A stretch of DNA of 64,000 nucleotides from CBDDKS01 sp965230335 (GCA_965230335.1 CBDDKS010000006.1:1178001-1242000); one strand, 5' to 3'; positions 18,674 through 27,272 are shown, counted from the first letter of the stretch. Translations and numbers: made by a program. The notes: generated by a model not told the origin, from the sequence alone.

Positions 18674-18982
18674 ATGTCCGAAACGCCACGTAGTATATCT
18701 GTACGTATACTGGATCGCGATTACCAATTTACCAGCACATCTGAACAAGAGGCAGGTCTGCACCAGGCAGCAAAACTACTGGATGGCAGGATGAAAGAAA
18801 TTCGCGACAAAGGACGCGTTGTTGGTCATGAACGCATTGCCGTTATGGCAGCTCTGAATATCATTTATGAAATGATCCACGAATCTTCGAAATCTTCACC
18901 AACCGATTCAAAGCATCTCAAAAAATTAGCGAACAAAATAGAAGATGCACTAGCATCTGCCAGTCAATTAGAGTTAACATGA
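18674..18982 (+). CDS. zapA: cell division protein ZapA
   Basis: ZapA binds and bundles FtsZ filaments at the Z ring. The 102-residue product has the globular N-terminal head (SISVRILDRDYQFTSTSEQEAGLHQAAKLLDGRM) and a C-terminal helix for tetramer formation, the normal size and order. It is followed directly by 6S RNA and fthC, the widespread zapA-ssrS-fthC arrangement, and is translated together with the small coiled-coil gene before it. Confidence 0.92.
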   Translation: MSETPRSISVRILDRDYQFTSTSEQEAGLHQAAKLLDGRMKEIRDKGRVVGHERIAVMAALNIIYEMIHESSKSSPTDSKHLKKLANKIEDALASASQLELT

Positions 18983-18984
18983 TA

Positions 18985-19180
18985 CAGGTGTTACCTGAGG
19001 TGATACTATTGTAGAGAAGGTCCTTGAGCCGATAGCTTTAAACTCGGGAGTCAGACCGTTGTTTAATGTGAGCAAGTCCGGCATGTACCGGAAAGCCTAA
19101 TTTAAACACAGAGACGCCCACCTAGAACCCTCGGTTCTAGGCCCAGTACCTACAATAGGGCCCTCGGTAACACTTACCTC
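18985..19180 (+). ncRNA. ssrS: 6S RNA
   Basis: About 195 bases between zapA and fthC, the classical site of 6S RNA, which mimics an open promoter and sequesters sigma-70 RNA polymerase in stationary phase. The ends pair (GGTGTTACC near 18987 with GGTAACACTT near 19167). The internal landmarks GTCCTTGAGCCGATA, GAGCAAGTCCGGCATGTACCGGAAAGCC and the closing CTAGAACC/GGTTCTAG stem agree with gammaproteobacterial 6S RNA. The exact 5' and 3' ends are estimates from the pairing. Confidence 0.93.
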
Positions 19181-19198
19181 TTCAAGAAAATAACAATA

Positions 19199-19795
19199 AT
19201 GCTCTCTGCTGATGAATTAAAGATGCAACTGCGCCAGAAAATGCGCCTGTATCGAAAGGATATTTCCAAACAATGCGTTCAAACCCAATCTCAACACATT
19301 ATCCAGCAAATTGTTCAATCACCAGACTATTTAAACAGCCAGCATATTGCAGGTTATTTGGCACAGGACGGTGAACCTTCTCTCAATACTTTATTTGAAC
19401 ACAGTTGGTCTCAGGGTAAATCAACTTATCTGCCCGTTATACGTCCTTTACCGCCAAATCGCTTGTGGTTTGTAGCTTATCATCAAACAACACAACTACA
19501 AAAAAATCGTTTCAGTATCCATGAGCCACAAAAAGTAGTTGGCAACATCTTGCCCTTAAGTCATTTGGATATTATTTTTGTACCTTTGGTTGCTTTTGAT
19601 GAAAACTGCCATCGTTTAGGTATGGGAGGCGGCTTTTATGATCGTTCTTTATCTTACTTAAAAAAATCATCTCACTGTCCCAAACTGATTGGTATTGCTT
19701 ACGATGAACAAAAAATAGACAAAGTACCTATTGAATCCTGGGACATTGCTCTGGATGCTGTCATTACTCCGAAATATTGCTATAAAAAAACATAA
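19199..19795 (+). CDS. fthC: 5-formyltetrahydrofolate cyclo-ligase
   Basis: ATP-dependent conversion of 5-formyl-THF to 5,10-methenyl-THF (also called YgfA or Fau). The 198-residue product has a basic N-terminus (KMQLRQKMRLYRKDIS), the YLAQDGEPSL segment and the signature FVPLVAFDENCHRLGMGGGFYDRSL with the ATP-binding glycine loop. It sits just downstream of 6S RNA, as in E. coli, where processing of the joint transcript releases 6S RNA. Confidence 0.93.
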   Translation: MLSADELKMQLRQKMRLYRKDISKQCVQTQSQHIIQQIVQSPDYLNSQHIAGYLAQDGEPSLNTLFEHSWSQGKSTYLPVIRPLPPNRLWFVAYHQTTQLQKNRFSIHEPQKVVGNILPLSHLDIIFVPLVAFDENCHRLGMGGGFYDRSLSYLKKSSHCPKLIGIAYDEQKIDKVPIESWDIALDAVITPKYCYKKT

Positions 19796-19954
19796 CGCAC
19801 TTGAGATAAATACCAATTCATAACAAAAAAAAGACCTTCCATAACATTAGGCGTTGATAAGATTGTTAGATTAAATTAGGATTATCTAACTGGATTTAAG
19901 TAACCGTCTTTACATCTTTCCGTCATCTCCCTAAGATATCATAAAAGTAAAAAC

Positions 19955-19970
19955 TGTGACTCCTATCACA
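19955..19970. promoter_or_regulatory. CRP-like binding site (TGTGA-N6-TCACA)
   Basis: TGTGACTCCTATCACA is a perfect match to both half-sites of the CRP/Vfr consensus with the correct 6-base spacer. It lies 56 bases before the ATG of the EVE-domain gene, a typical activator distance. Whether this genome encodes a CRP is not visible in the window. Confidence 0.55.
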
Positions 19971-20025
19971 AATATTTTTATGTGCGTATCGTAATATACT
20001 GTCAAAGCAATACGAATTGAAAATT

Positions 20026-20499
20026 ATGAATTACTGGCTAATGAAATCGGAACCTGATGCTTTTAGCATAGATGATCTAAAAGCAAGGCCTAATAAAACC
20101 GAACCCTGGGATGGTGTCAGGAACTACCAGGCACGCAATATGCTACGTGATGAGATAAAACGAGGTGATCTGGTTTTTTTCTATCATTCAAATTGTAAGC
20201 CACCTGCCATTGTTGGTATTTCCAAAGTAGTCAGAGAGGGGTATCCCGATCACACTGCTTTTGATCCCGAAAGTCAATATTACGACCCTAAAAGTGATGA
20301 ACAAAACCCCCGTTGGTACATGGTTGATGTGCGATACGAACGACACACAAAAAGAGCCATTCCGCTACAGGAATTAAAAGAACACCCTCTATTAGCTGAC
20401 TTGCCTTTGGTTAAAAAAGGGAACCGTCTTTCCATCATGCCAATTTCCAAAAAACACTGGGACATCATTTTAAAACTCGAAAAAACAAAAATCAGCTAA
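20026..20499 (+). CDS. EVE domain protein
   Basis: The 157-residue product is a single EVE domain, a PUA-like fold thought to bind modified bases in DNA or RNA. It opens with the family signature MNYWLMKSEPDAFSIDDL, followed by WDGVRNYQARNMLR, GDLVFFYHSN and IVGISKVVREGYPDHTAFD; the aromatic cage residues appear conserved. The ATG at 20026 gives this canonical beginning; an in-frame TTG at 20017 would add only three residues. Many genomes carry this stand-alone form and its cellular job is not settled. The CRP-like dyad upstream suggests metabolic control. Confidence 0.88.
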   Translation: MNYWLMKSEPDAFSIDDLKARPNKTEPWDGVRNYQARNMLRDEIKRGDLVFFYHSNCKPPAIVGISKVVREGYPDHTAFDPESQYYDPKSDEQNPRWYMVDVRYERHTKRAIPLQELKEHPLLADLPLVKKGNRLSIMPISKKHWDIILKLEKTKIS

Positions 20500-20584
20500 C
20501 ATCCAACAAGTCTTATGAAGTGAATACCTACTTTCTTCATATCACTATTTAAAAAGCTGTTTTTTTGTTAGAAATAACTCCCCT

Positions 20585-20609
20585 ACATGACGATGTCACA
20601 TTGTCGTGT
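20585..20609. promoter_or_regulatory. 25-bp dyad (possible operator) upstream of the lipoprotein gene
   Basis: Two 12-base half sites, ACATGACGATGT and ACATTGTCGTGT, are related by twofold symmetry about position 20597 with 10 of 12 pairs matched. It lies about 160 bases before the lipoprotein start. It could be a regulator site; as a transcript it would have almost no loop, so a DNA-binding role is likelier than a hairpin. Confidence 0.3.
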
Positions 20610-20770
20610 TACTGTAAAATCTCTCTTTAGAGATATTGAATTTTTTTGTGCATAGAAACACACAAGTTTCAAAAGATGTCATAAAAATTGACAAATTCAG
20701 CCGATAATTAATAAGAAGTAAATCTGCTGTTTACCACAACATTATGGGTAATACTGGAGCTGTAAAAATA

Positions 20771-23680
20771 ATGAAATACTATCAACAATTAAAAAAAGCT
20801 TTTTTTATCACTGCCAGTTCTATTGCATTGATATCCTGTACAGAATTGTCTGAAAAATCGGAATCAAGTTTTTCTCTGAGTAACACAGGAAACCCTGTCG
20901 AAAGAGAAGTCACCCCTGAACCCAATAGTGCACCAACAGCCAATATCTCAGGTGGTACAACAGTCAATACAGGATCACAAATCAGTATTTTAGCTAACGG
21001 CGCTGATGCTGATGGTGATGCACTGACTTTCACATGGGTTTTAACCACACCGGCAAATTCAAGTACCCAGCTAGCCAGTACGAATACAGCAAACGCCAGT
21101 TTTATTCCCGATATTGATGGACAATATACTTTAACAGTCACTATCAGTGATGGCGTAGACAGCCAAACGGCAAGCCATACGATTACCGCTTCTACACCCA
21201 TTGAGGGCACACCCAACTCATCCAATATCACAGTCGCTTTGGTGTCTGATTCAGGAAATGATGGTCATGGCCCTGAAAACACACTTGATAACAATTTAAA
21301 CAGCAGTTCTCGTTGGTCTTCCGAATCACCCGGTGCTACCGAATCCTGGATTAATTACGAACTTTCAGAATCCATTAGCATCAGCAGTCTTTCTATTGCT
21401 TTTTATCGCGGCAATTTAAGAACAACCAATTTTCGTATAGAGCTTTCCAGTGATGGAACCAATTGGGCTGAAGTCTTTAATGGCAGTTCCAGTGGCAATG
21501 CTGTGACTTTGGAAAACTTTACTTTTGCAGAAACAGCCACGCAACATATTCGAATTTTTGGTTCAGGCAATTCTGAAAATGATTGGAACAGCATCACAGA
21601 AGTGTCTATCCCAGGTGTCACAAAAACCAGTTCAACACCCACCAACACAGCTCCTGTTGCTGGTATTTCAGGCAACAATAATGTCAATACAGGATCACAA
21701 ATCAGCTTATTATCCAATAGCAACGATGACGATGGTGATAACCTTTCATTTAATTGGACACTCACTGGTCCAGAAGGCTCCACAGCTCAACTGGCATCAA
21801 ACACAACGGCTAATGCCAGTTTTGTTCCTGACATAGATGGAGAGTATTCGTTAACACTCACAGTCAATGACGGTAAGGTAGATAGCTTGCCTGTTAATCA
21901 AACGGTATTGGCTTTTACACCTGTTCCAGATGTCAATGATGCACCCGTTCCTAACTTTACCATGGTGAACCAAGCCCAGATTAATACTGAAGTAACCATT
22001 GATGCTTCATCCAGTACTGATGATGAAGATGATCCTATCACCTACCGTTTAAGACTTGATACACCTAATGGTTCAACAGCAACCCTAAGTGCAACAGAAA
22101 CAACATCACCATTGATTACTTTTACACCTGATGTTGAAGGTGATTACACCGTATCGCTTATTGCCAGTGACGGTAATCAGGACAGCGATGAAATTTCACG
22201 TACATTAACCGCAGTAACAGAAGTCGTTGAAACACCCACTAATGGAGCTCCTATACCCGTTATCACAGCAAGTTCTCGGGTTGACTCTGGTAGTAATGTC
22301 TCTGTTAATGCCTTAAACAGCAGTGATCCTGAAAACGATACACTGACTTATTTATGGAGTTTAGACACACCGGCTTCATCAGTCGCAGCACTGAGTTCAA
22401 CAACAAACGCTGAAACCTCTTTCTTTGCTGATAGAGATGGCACTTATGTTGTGAATCTAACAGTGAATGACGGCAACAATAGCCAAACAACATCTCATAC
22501 CATTACTGCTGGCACAACCAATGTTGGTGAATTTGTTCGCCAGGGTGATTGTGCTGGTGAAACAGCAGCCCTTATCGCACGGGATGACATTGTGATGTGC
22601 GAAGGCTGGGAAAGCGATGACTGGTGGGGAACAGAAGATGGAACCGTCAATAAAGGCTGGTACAGACACCCAACCACAAAATCGCCACCTCTCCGCACAT
22701 TAGCGGGAGGCCAAAATTATGCTGGCGTGAGCAATACCAGTATTGAAACAGATCCCTCCAAATGTATTGCCGGAAATTGTCTAAAAATTAATGTCCGCCA
22801 ATATAAAGTCACACACATTAATGAGCACTGGTTATTGAAACATGCCACAAAGCCTGGCAGCAGTGAATTCAAGCCTGACGAATTATTCTTAAGGTATTAC
22901 ATTAAATTTTCTGAAACCTGGGATGGCCAATATAACTGTAAAAGTGATGGCACTCGTGTACAAGGTGGCGGTAAATTTCCTGGCTTTGCTGATACAAGAG
23001 TAAACAATAGCAACACAGGTGAAATTCAGTGCGGCAATGGTGGCTCTCGAAGTGATGGCATCAATTGCTGGTCAGTCAGACAAGGCTGGACAACCTGTGC
23101 TAACAGACCTAATGACTCATTAAGTGGCAGTAACAATCGTGTTTGTGATACTGTCCCTGGTGCAAAAGGTCGCTGGATGCATTATGTGTATCATCCGAAT
23201 CAAGCCGGTCAAACAGGTGACCCTGGCATTTGGGATGATAACCAATGGCGTTCATTTGGACAGTATTGGAGTAATCCATGCCGAGAACCATGGAACATGT
23301 ACTGCGGCAATTTAACCCCCAATGATGATGCAAAATCCACAGCATCAACACCACCTGGCACATTAGATCCTGCACTTAAAGTAGACAACAAAGGCGTGAT
23401 TGTGTCTAATGAATGGATAGCTATCGAAATACAAGTAAAAATGAATACACCAGGTCAAGCTGATGGCATTCTACGTGGTTGGAAAAATGGTGAACTAGCC
23501 TATGAAAAAACCAATATGGAATATCGTAAAATAGGACATGATGATTTACATCTTCGTTCTTTCTGGATGGATCATTATAACGGTGGTGTAGATGGGCCTT
23601 GTGAAAGTGCGACTATCTGGATGGATCAACTGGTTATTTCAACCAGCCAACGCCCCGGTTTAATTCCATCAAACCCATAA
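20771..23680 (+). CDS. large lipoprotein with Ig/PKD-like repeats, discoidin-like domain and lyase-like C-terminus
   Basis: The 969-residue product begins with a lipoprotein signal (FFITASSIALISC, lipid-attachment Cys at residue 23). Four PKD/cadherin-like repeats follow, each with a variant of N-TGSQISILANGADADGDALTFTW and ending DGxYTLTVTISDG. Between the first and second lies a discoidin (F5/8C)-like carbohydrate-binding domain (NTLDNNLNSSSRWSS to ITEVSIPG). The last 350 residues, with GGGKFPGFADT, WSVRQGW and several Cys, resemble a jelly-roll polysaccharide lyase such as PL14. I infer a surface protein that binds and perhaps cuts a polysaccharide. The ATG at 20771 has GGAG 11 bases upstream; the ATG at 20744 would give an unusual leader. 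Confidence 0.7.
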   Translation: MKYYQQLKKAFFITASSIALISCTELSEKSESSFSLSNTGNPVEREVTPEPNSAPTANISGGTTVNTGSQISILANGADADGDALTFTWVLTTPANSSTQLASTNTANASFIPDIDGQYTLTVTISDGVDSQTASHTITASTPIEGTPNSSNITVALVSDSGNDGHGPENTLDNNLNSSSRWSSESPGATESWINYELSESISISSLSIAFYRGNLRTTNFRIELSSDGTNWAEVFNGSSSGNAVTLENFTFAETATQHIRIFGSGNSENDWNSITEVSIPGVTKTSSTPTNTAPVAGISGNNNVNTGSQISLLSNSNDDDGDNLSFNWTLTGPEGSTAQLASNTTANASFVPDIDGEYSLTLTVNDGKVDSLPVNQTVLAFTPVPDVNDAPVPNFTMVNQAQINTEVTIDASSSTDDEDDPITYRLRLDTPNGSTATLSATETTSPLITFTPDVEGDYTVSLIASDGNQDSDEISRTLTAVTEVVETPTNGAPIPVITASSRVDSGSNVSVNALNSSDPENDTLTYLWSLDTPASSVAALSSTTNAETSFFADRDGTYVVNLTVNDGNNSQTTSHTITAGTTNVGEFVRQGDCAGETAALIARDDIVMCEGWESDDWWGTEDGTVNKGWYRHPTTKSPPLRTLAGGQNYAGVSNTSIETDPSKCIAGNCLKINVRQYKVTHINEHWLLKHATKPGSSEFKPDELFLRYYIKFSETWDGQYNCKSDGTRVQGGGKFPGFADTRVNNSNTGEIQCGNGGSRSDGINCWSVRQGWTTCANRPNDSLSGSNNRVCDTVPGAKGRWMHYVYHPNQAGQTGDPGIWDDNQWRSFGQYWSNPCREPWNMYCGNLTPNDDAKSTASTPPGTLDPALKVDNKGVIVSNEWIAIEIQVKMNTPGQADGILRGWKNGELAYEKTNMEYRKIGHDDLHLRSFWMDHYNGGVDGPCESATIWMDQLVISTSQRPGLIPSNP

Positions 23681-23712
23681 ATAGACAACCTTCATCAAAC
23701 TATAGCAAACAT

Positions 23713-23747
23713 AGAACTGAATCAATATCATCCATTGATTCAGTTCT
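23713..23747. terminator. 14-bp stem hairpin between convergent genes
   Basis: AGAACTGAATCAAT (23713-23726) and its exact complement (23734-23747) enclose a 7-base loop, 33 bases after the lipoprotein stop. It lies between convergent genes, so it may end transcription from either side. It lacks a clear U-tract. Confidence 0.5.
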
Positions 23748-23753
23748 ACAGAC

Positions 23754-23776
23754 TAGAGCCTGTTTATCTTTTATAG
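23754..23776 (+). repeat. copy 2 of the dispersed TAGAGCCTGTTTATC repeat
   Basis: 23 bases identical to one arm plus 3 bases of the hairpin repeat at 17682. Here only a single arm is present, directly before the stop of the small Arg-rich gene on the other strand. Confidence 0.75.
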
Positions 23777-23777
23777 G

Positions 23778-24005
23778 TTAATTAACGACTTTAGACATTA
23801 ACAGCCAGGATGTATCTTTTTTACGACGCTCTTCATTGACTCTTCTATTCAATCCGAAATCCTGTAACAGTGTTTCCAAACGGCGGTTACTATTAAAACG
23901 GCGTCGCTCAATACGACGTTCTGGGCCTAAATAATACCCATTCATATTGGCTGCATTGATATTTGCTGAATGATGATTATCTAAATTTAATTTCATACGA
24001 TTCAT
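23778..24005 (-). CDS. small arginine-rich hypothetical protein
   Basis: A protein of about 75 residues without a recognised function. The centre is dominated by Arg pairs in the pattern GPERRIERRRFNSNRR and FGLNRRVNEERRKK, so it is strongly basic and may contact nucleic acid or lipid head groups (inference). I prefer the ATG at 24005, which has a GTGGGGA ribosome site just upstream; an ATG at 24056 would add 17 residues but has no comparable site. The gene stands alone between dut and the lipoprotein. Confidence 0.5.
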   Translation of the reverse strand: MNRMKLNLDNHHSANINAANMNGYYLGPERRIERRRFNSNRRLETLLQDFGLNRRVNEERRKKDTSWLLMSKVVN

Positions 24006-24164
24006 TGTCCCCACTACTCCACATGAATCATTGTCAAAAATTTTGACATAAAACATTGCACTCGACTAAATTTTAGCCTTTGTTAACCACAAGGCAATAT
24101 CAAATCTCGATGATTGCGCAATAATGACTGACGAATGTAAAAAAAACAACAATTTTATTTTATA

Positions 24165-24194
24165 AAGAGATTTTTATTGACACTAAAATCTCTT
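24165..24194 (-). terminator. putative dut terminator hairpin
   Basis: AAGAGATTTT and its complement AAAATCTCTT form a 10-bp stem with a 10-base loop, about 90 bases downstream of the dUTPase stop. Read on the minus strand it is followed by an AT-rich stretch. The rest of the gap 24006-24284 is AT-rich without other clear features. Confidence 0.4.
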
Positions 24195-24284
24195 ATTGAA
24201 TTAAATTAGCAGGTTAGAAAAAACTCATCTTGTAATTTATTATTATTATATTATTGAGATTATTAATATTGATTTAGCATATTG

Positions 24285-24923
24285 TTAACCTGGATAACGC
24301 GCTGACAAGCCTGCATAAACCTGCTCACGCACTTCCTCGACCTGACAATCAGGTAACCTGGATAACACCTCAACCAAATGTTCATTATCCTCTTTCCCAT
24401 CCCAGACTTTGATGTAATCTCCCTGTTTATAGCCTTTATCCTGACGGAAAAAATTTAACGTGTTTTTGCCAACATACCAATAAAAAAGTTCATCGAATGA
24501 CATTTCTATTTTCTGTAAACATCCAGCAAATAAAGAAGCAGAAAAATGATGTTGAGTCAGTGAAAAAGCAGCCATTTTTTCCAAGGTTTGTGGAAAGTCA
24601 TTTTCGATTGTGACTTGATTTAATTCGGTCAATAATTTTTCAGCTATGGTTTGATAATGATCAACACCATTGATATGACAACTTAATCCAAAATGAAAAA
24701 TATCCACCAATTCCAGCTTAACCTGTTCTCTATCTGCTTTCTGATATTTCCACCATTTCCAACCATAATGATCTAGCATTTCGGCACATTCAATCCAAAT
24801 AGCTCTATACCATGGAAAGTCTTGCTCGCACCAGTTATCATGTACTTTCTTATTCATTGCATCCTGCATTTCTAACATAATAACCAGTTGTTGAATTATT
24901 TTTTCATCATGAGATGACTGCAT
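24285..24923 (-). CDS. dimeric-type dUTP diphosphatase
   Basis: All-alpha dUTPase (PF08761 type) that hydrolyses dUTP to dUMP, keeping uracil out of DNA and supplying thymidylate synthesis. The 212-residue product has the metal-site motifs WIECAEMLDHYGWKWWK and KLELVDIFHF. The C-terminal phosphate-binding block is YVGKNTLNFFRQDKGYKQGDYIKVWDGKEDN. This class is unrelated to the trimeric Dut of E. coli and is scattered among bacteria and phages. The ATG at 24923 has AGAGG upstream; an in-frame TTG at 24959 lies inside the palindrome before the gene and was rejected. Confidence 0.88.
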   Translation of the reverse strand: MQSSHDEKIIQQLVIMLEMQDAMNKKVHDNWCEQDFPWYRAIWIECAEMLDHYGWKWWKYQKADREQVKLELVDIFHFGLSCHINGVDHYQTIAEKLLTELNQVTIENDFPQTLEKMAAFSLTQHHFSASLFAGCLQKIEMSFDELFYWYVGKNTLNFFRQDKGYKQGDYIKVWDGKEDNEHLVEVLSRLPDCQVEEVREQVYAGLSARYPG

Positions 24924-24939
24924 ACCATACCTCTTATTT

Positions 24940-24960
24940 TTTGATAATCGTATTATCAAA
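24940..24960. promoter_or_regulatory. 21-bp perfect inverted repeat upstream of the dUTPase gene
   Basis: TTTGATAAT and ATTATCAAA flank a 3-base centre, 17 to 37 bases before the ATG. The position in the promoter or early leader suits a repressor site. No cognate regulator is identified. Confidence 0.35.
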
Positions 24961-25059
24961 CTATTAATAACCTCAGCTGCACATAATAAAAGCTCACATT
25001 ATTGACATATGAATCAATTCATAAACGTTACGCTGCAAAGATTTAAAGTCTATATTCAG

Positions 25060-25650
25060 TTAAAAATCAATATTTAACTCTACCGAAAAGAAATCTAACC
25101 CCGGATTAGGTTGATTCAAATAACCATTTGAAAAATGATTATAACCACTGGTTAAACTAAAGCGTTTTGCTTTATCCAAATGCCAACCCAACATAAATTG
25201 TGTAGCAAATTTCCAACTGGCTGAAAAACGAATATCTTCAAAACGCTGTTGAGAAAAATAAGACAAGCCCACACCAACTTGATAATAAAAACGAGCCTCT
25301 TCTGATACGGATAGATAAAATCGCATCACTGGTTTTATGACGGTAATATTTAATCGTTCACTTTCAACAGAAGCATCACTTTTAATATGTAGTGCATCGA
25401 ATGATAAGAAATATTGTGGCTGTCCTAAAATAGGTATTGTCCATTTTAAATCTAATGGTATTTGATAACCTAAACCTACCACTTTCGCAGAAGAAATACT
25501 TCGACTTTGAATCAGTGTACTATCCATACCGATACCACCAATCAATGTTATGCTGGATTCGGCGGTGACTATCTGGCTAAAAGTCATAAAATTGAATAAT
25601 AAGAAAATAAGGTTTCTTTTGAGTTTTCTTTTGATATATAAAAATAACAT
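25060..25650 (-). CDS. pagL: PagL-like lipid A 3-O-deacylase
   Basis: Outer membrane acyloxyacyl hydrolase family (PF09411) that removes the 3-O acyl chain of lipid A. The 196-residue product has a basic signal peptide ending near VTAES and alternating beta-barrel strands. The catalytic segment is YNHFSNGYLNQPNPGLDFFSVEL. His172 and Ser174 correspond to His126 and Ser128 of Pseudomonas PagL, while the third triad residue, Glu140, is Asp186 here. The barrel ends with a terminal Phe, as usual for outer membrane proteins. It is 14 bases from djlA. Activity on lipid A is inferred. Confidence 0.75.
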   Translation of the reverse strand: MLFLYIKRKLKRNLIFLLFNFMTFSQIVTAESSITLIGGIGMDSTLIQSRSISSAKVVGLGYQIPLDLKWTIPILGQPQYFLSFDALHIKSDASVESERLNITVIKPVMRFYLSVSEEARFYYQVGVGLSYFSQQRFEDIRFSASWKFATQFMLGWHLDKAKRFSLTSGYNHFSNGYLNQPNPGLDFFSVELNIDF

Positions 25651-25664
25651 TCAACCAGCTCTTT

Positions 25665-26507
25665 TTAAAAATTGTGATGTTTCTTTAAAATTTCATAGGC
25701 CATTTTAATCTCTTTGGTTTTTTCAGTAGCAATTTTAATCATTTCTTCAGGTAACCCTTTAGCGACCAGTTTATCCGGGTGATGTTGCGACATTAAGCGT
25801 CGATAGGCTTTTTTAATATCATCTTTGGAGGCTTGAGAAGAAATACCTAAAATATCATAAGCCAGTTTTATGTCTTCTTGTTTTGGTGATGCTTGTGCTG
25901 CCGAATCATACTGATAATGATTTTTTGAATGTCCATACTCATATTGTTTTTCATAATAGGCATTTTGTGCCATAACCATCAAAATCAATTGTTCCAGTTT
26001 TAATCGACTAAACCCTAATGCCGATGCAATAAAAGATAACATCTCTTTTTCATTGGTATGCAACTCTCCATCTGCAAATGCCGCTTCAATTTGAATTTCC
26101 AAAAACATTTGTTTTAAATTACGTTGCCTGCCTGCTATTACTGCGAATTGATTAATGGCACCTTGCCAATCAAAATCGGACTCTTTTCCTTGTTTAAATA
26201 AGGCGATTGCCGCTTGCTTCATGGTTTGATCAAGCCCAATACGCTGCATAATCTGTTGTGCTTTTTCAATTTCATCGGATGTGACCAAACCATCTGATTT
26301 TGCAAGGCGACCCATAGACACAAAAGTTGCCGTAAAAAAAGCCGCCTGGAGTTGTTCCTGATCTGAAGAAGAGGCTACATCCTCTTCCAATTGTTGATTC
26401 ATACCTTTATCAAAAAAATGCCCTGCCAGTGCACCTAAAGCAATACCCAATGGTCCTCCCATCAGGAAACCCAAACTGCCACCAATAACTTTACCCCACC
26501 AGGCCAT
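25665..26507 (-). CDS. djlA: co-chaperone DjlA
   Basis: Membrane-anchored DnaJ-type co-chaperone that stimulates DnaK and, in E. coli, affects envelope stress signalling. The 280-residue product has the N-terminal Gly-rich membrane segment (GKVIGGSLGFLMGGPLGIALGALAGHFFD), a central TerB-like helical domain (AFFTATFVSMGRLAKSDGLVT to FADGELHTNEKEML) and a C-terminal J domain with the HPD tripeptide (SQHHPDKL). It lies near lptD, as in E. coli. Confidence 0.93.
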   Translation of the reverse strand: MAWWGKVIGGSLGFLMGGPLGIALGALAGHFFDKGMNQQLEEDVASSSDQEQLQAAFFTATFVSMGRLAKSDGLVTSDEIEKAQQIMQRIGLDQTMKQAAIALFKQGKESDFDWQGAINQFAVIAGRQRNLKQMFLEIQIEAAFADGELHTNEKEMLSFIASALGFSRLKLEQLILMVMAQNAYYEKQYEYGHSKNHYQYDSAAQASPKQEDIKLAYDILGISSQASKDDIKKAYRRLMSQHHPDKLVAKGLPEEMIKIATEKTKEIKMAYEILKKHHNF

Positions 26508-26588
26508 CGTTATGGTTTCTCACTTTTTCTATTATTTAAAATCATTTGCATTGTTACGATATTTTCATTTTTATGAAGTCGGTTTTGA

Positions 26589-27272
26589 TTAAGTTCGTTT
26601 TGTTAAATCATGATTAAGACTGTGTAAACGTTCAGGTGTTCCAACATCACACCAAAAACCAGCGTAATATTCTCCTGAAATTTTTCTTTCTAACATATAA
26701 CGTCTTAATAAAACACCTAATCCCAGACAATCATCTGGCACAATATCAGAAAATAAATTAGGATGAAATAGACCCACACCAGAATAAGTATAACGGTGTT
26801 GTTCTGATGAATTATCAATATCAACCAAATCACCGTTATCCAGTAAAACAAAATCACCTTGAGTATGATGTTCCGGATTTGACACCATAATCAAATGCGC
26901 CCAGGATGTTTTTTTTGTGACCAGTGACTGCAACGGAAAATCAGTAAACACATCGCCATTCACCACAATAAAGGCATCATCACCCAATAAAGGTAATGCT
27001 TTTTTGATACCACCCGCAGTTTCCAATGGCTGTTTTTCATAGGAGTAATGTAAGCGCGTATGATAACGTTCACCATTCCCCAGAACCTGTTTTATTTGTT
27101 CAGCAAAATGAGAAATATTAATCACAATATCTGTCACACCAGCTTGACTTAAATGTTCAATATGATGCTCTATCAAACGTTTTGAACCAACCTGCAACAG
27201 TGGTTTGGCTGTTGTTAATGTCAAGGGATGCATTCGTTTTCCATAACCTGCTGCCAGAATCATGGCTTTCAT
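26589..27272 (-). CDS. murU: N-acetylmuramate alpha-1-phosphate uridylyltransferase
   Basis: Makes UDP-MurNAc from MurNAc-1-phosphate in the peptidoglycan recycling shortcut known from Pseudomonas. The 227-residue nucleotidyltransferase has the UTP-binding LAAGYGKRMHPLTLTTAKPLL motif, the sugar-binding ETAGGIKKALP and the metal-binding VVNGDVFTD. It overlaps amgK by 4 bases, the arrangement in Pseudomonas, which supports this assignment over other sugar nucleotidyltransferases. Confidence 0.9.
   Translation of the reverse strand: MKAMILAAGYGKRMHPLTLTTAKPLLQVGSKRLIEHHIEHLSQAGVTDIVINISHFAEQIKQVLGNGERYHTRLHYSYEKQPLETAGGIKKALPLLGDDAFIVVNGDVFTDFPLQSLVTKKTSWAHLIMVSNPEHHTQGDFVLLDNGDLVDIDNSSEQHRYTYSGVGLFHPNLFSDIVPDDCLGLGVLLRRYMLERKISGEYYAGFWCDVGTPERLHSLNHDLTKRT

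Noticed and set aside
20782..21783. Antisense frames of 126-149 codons inside the lipoprotein gene
   Set aside because: They arise from the biased Asn/Thr/Ser codons of the repeats; no start context or family.
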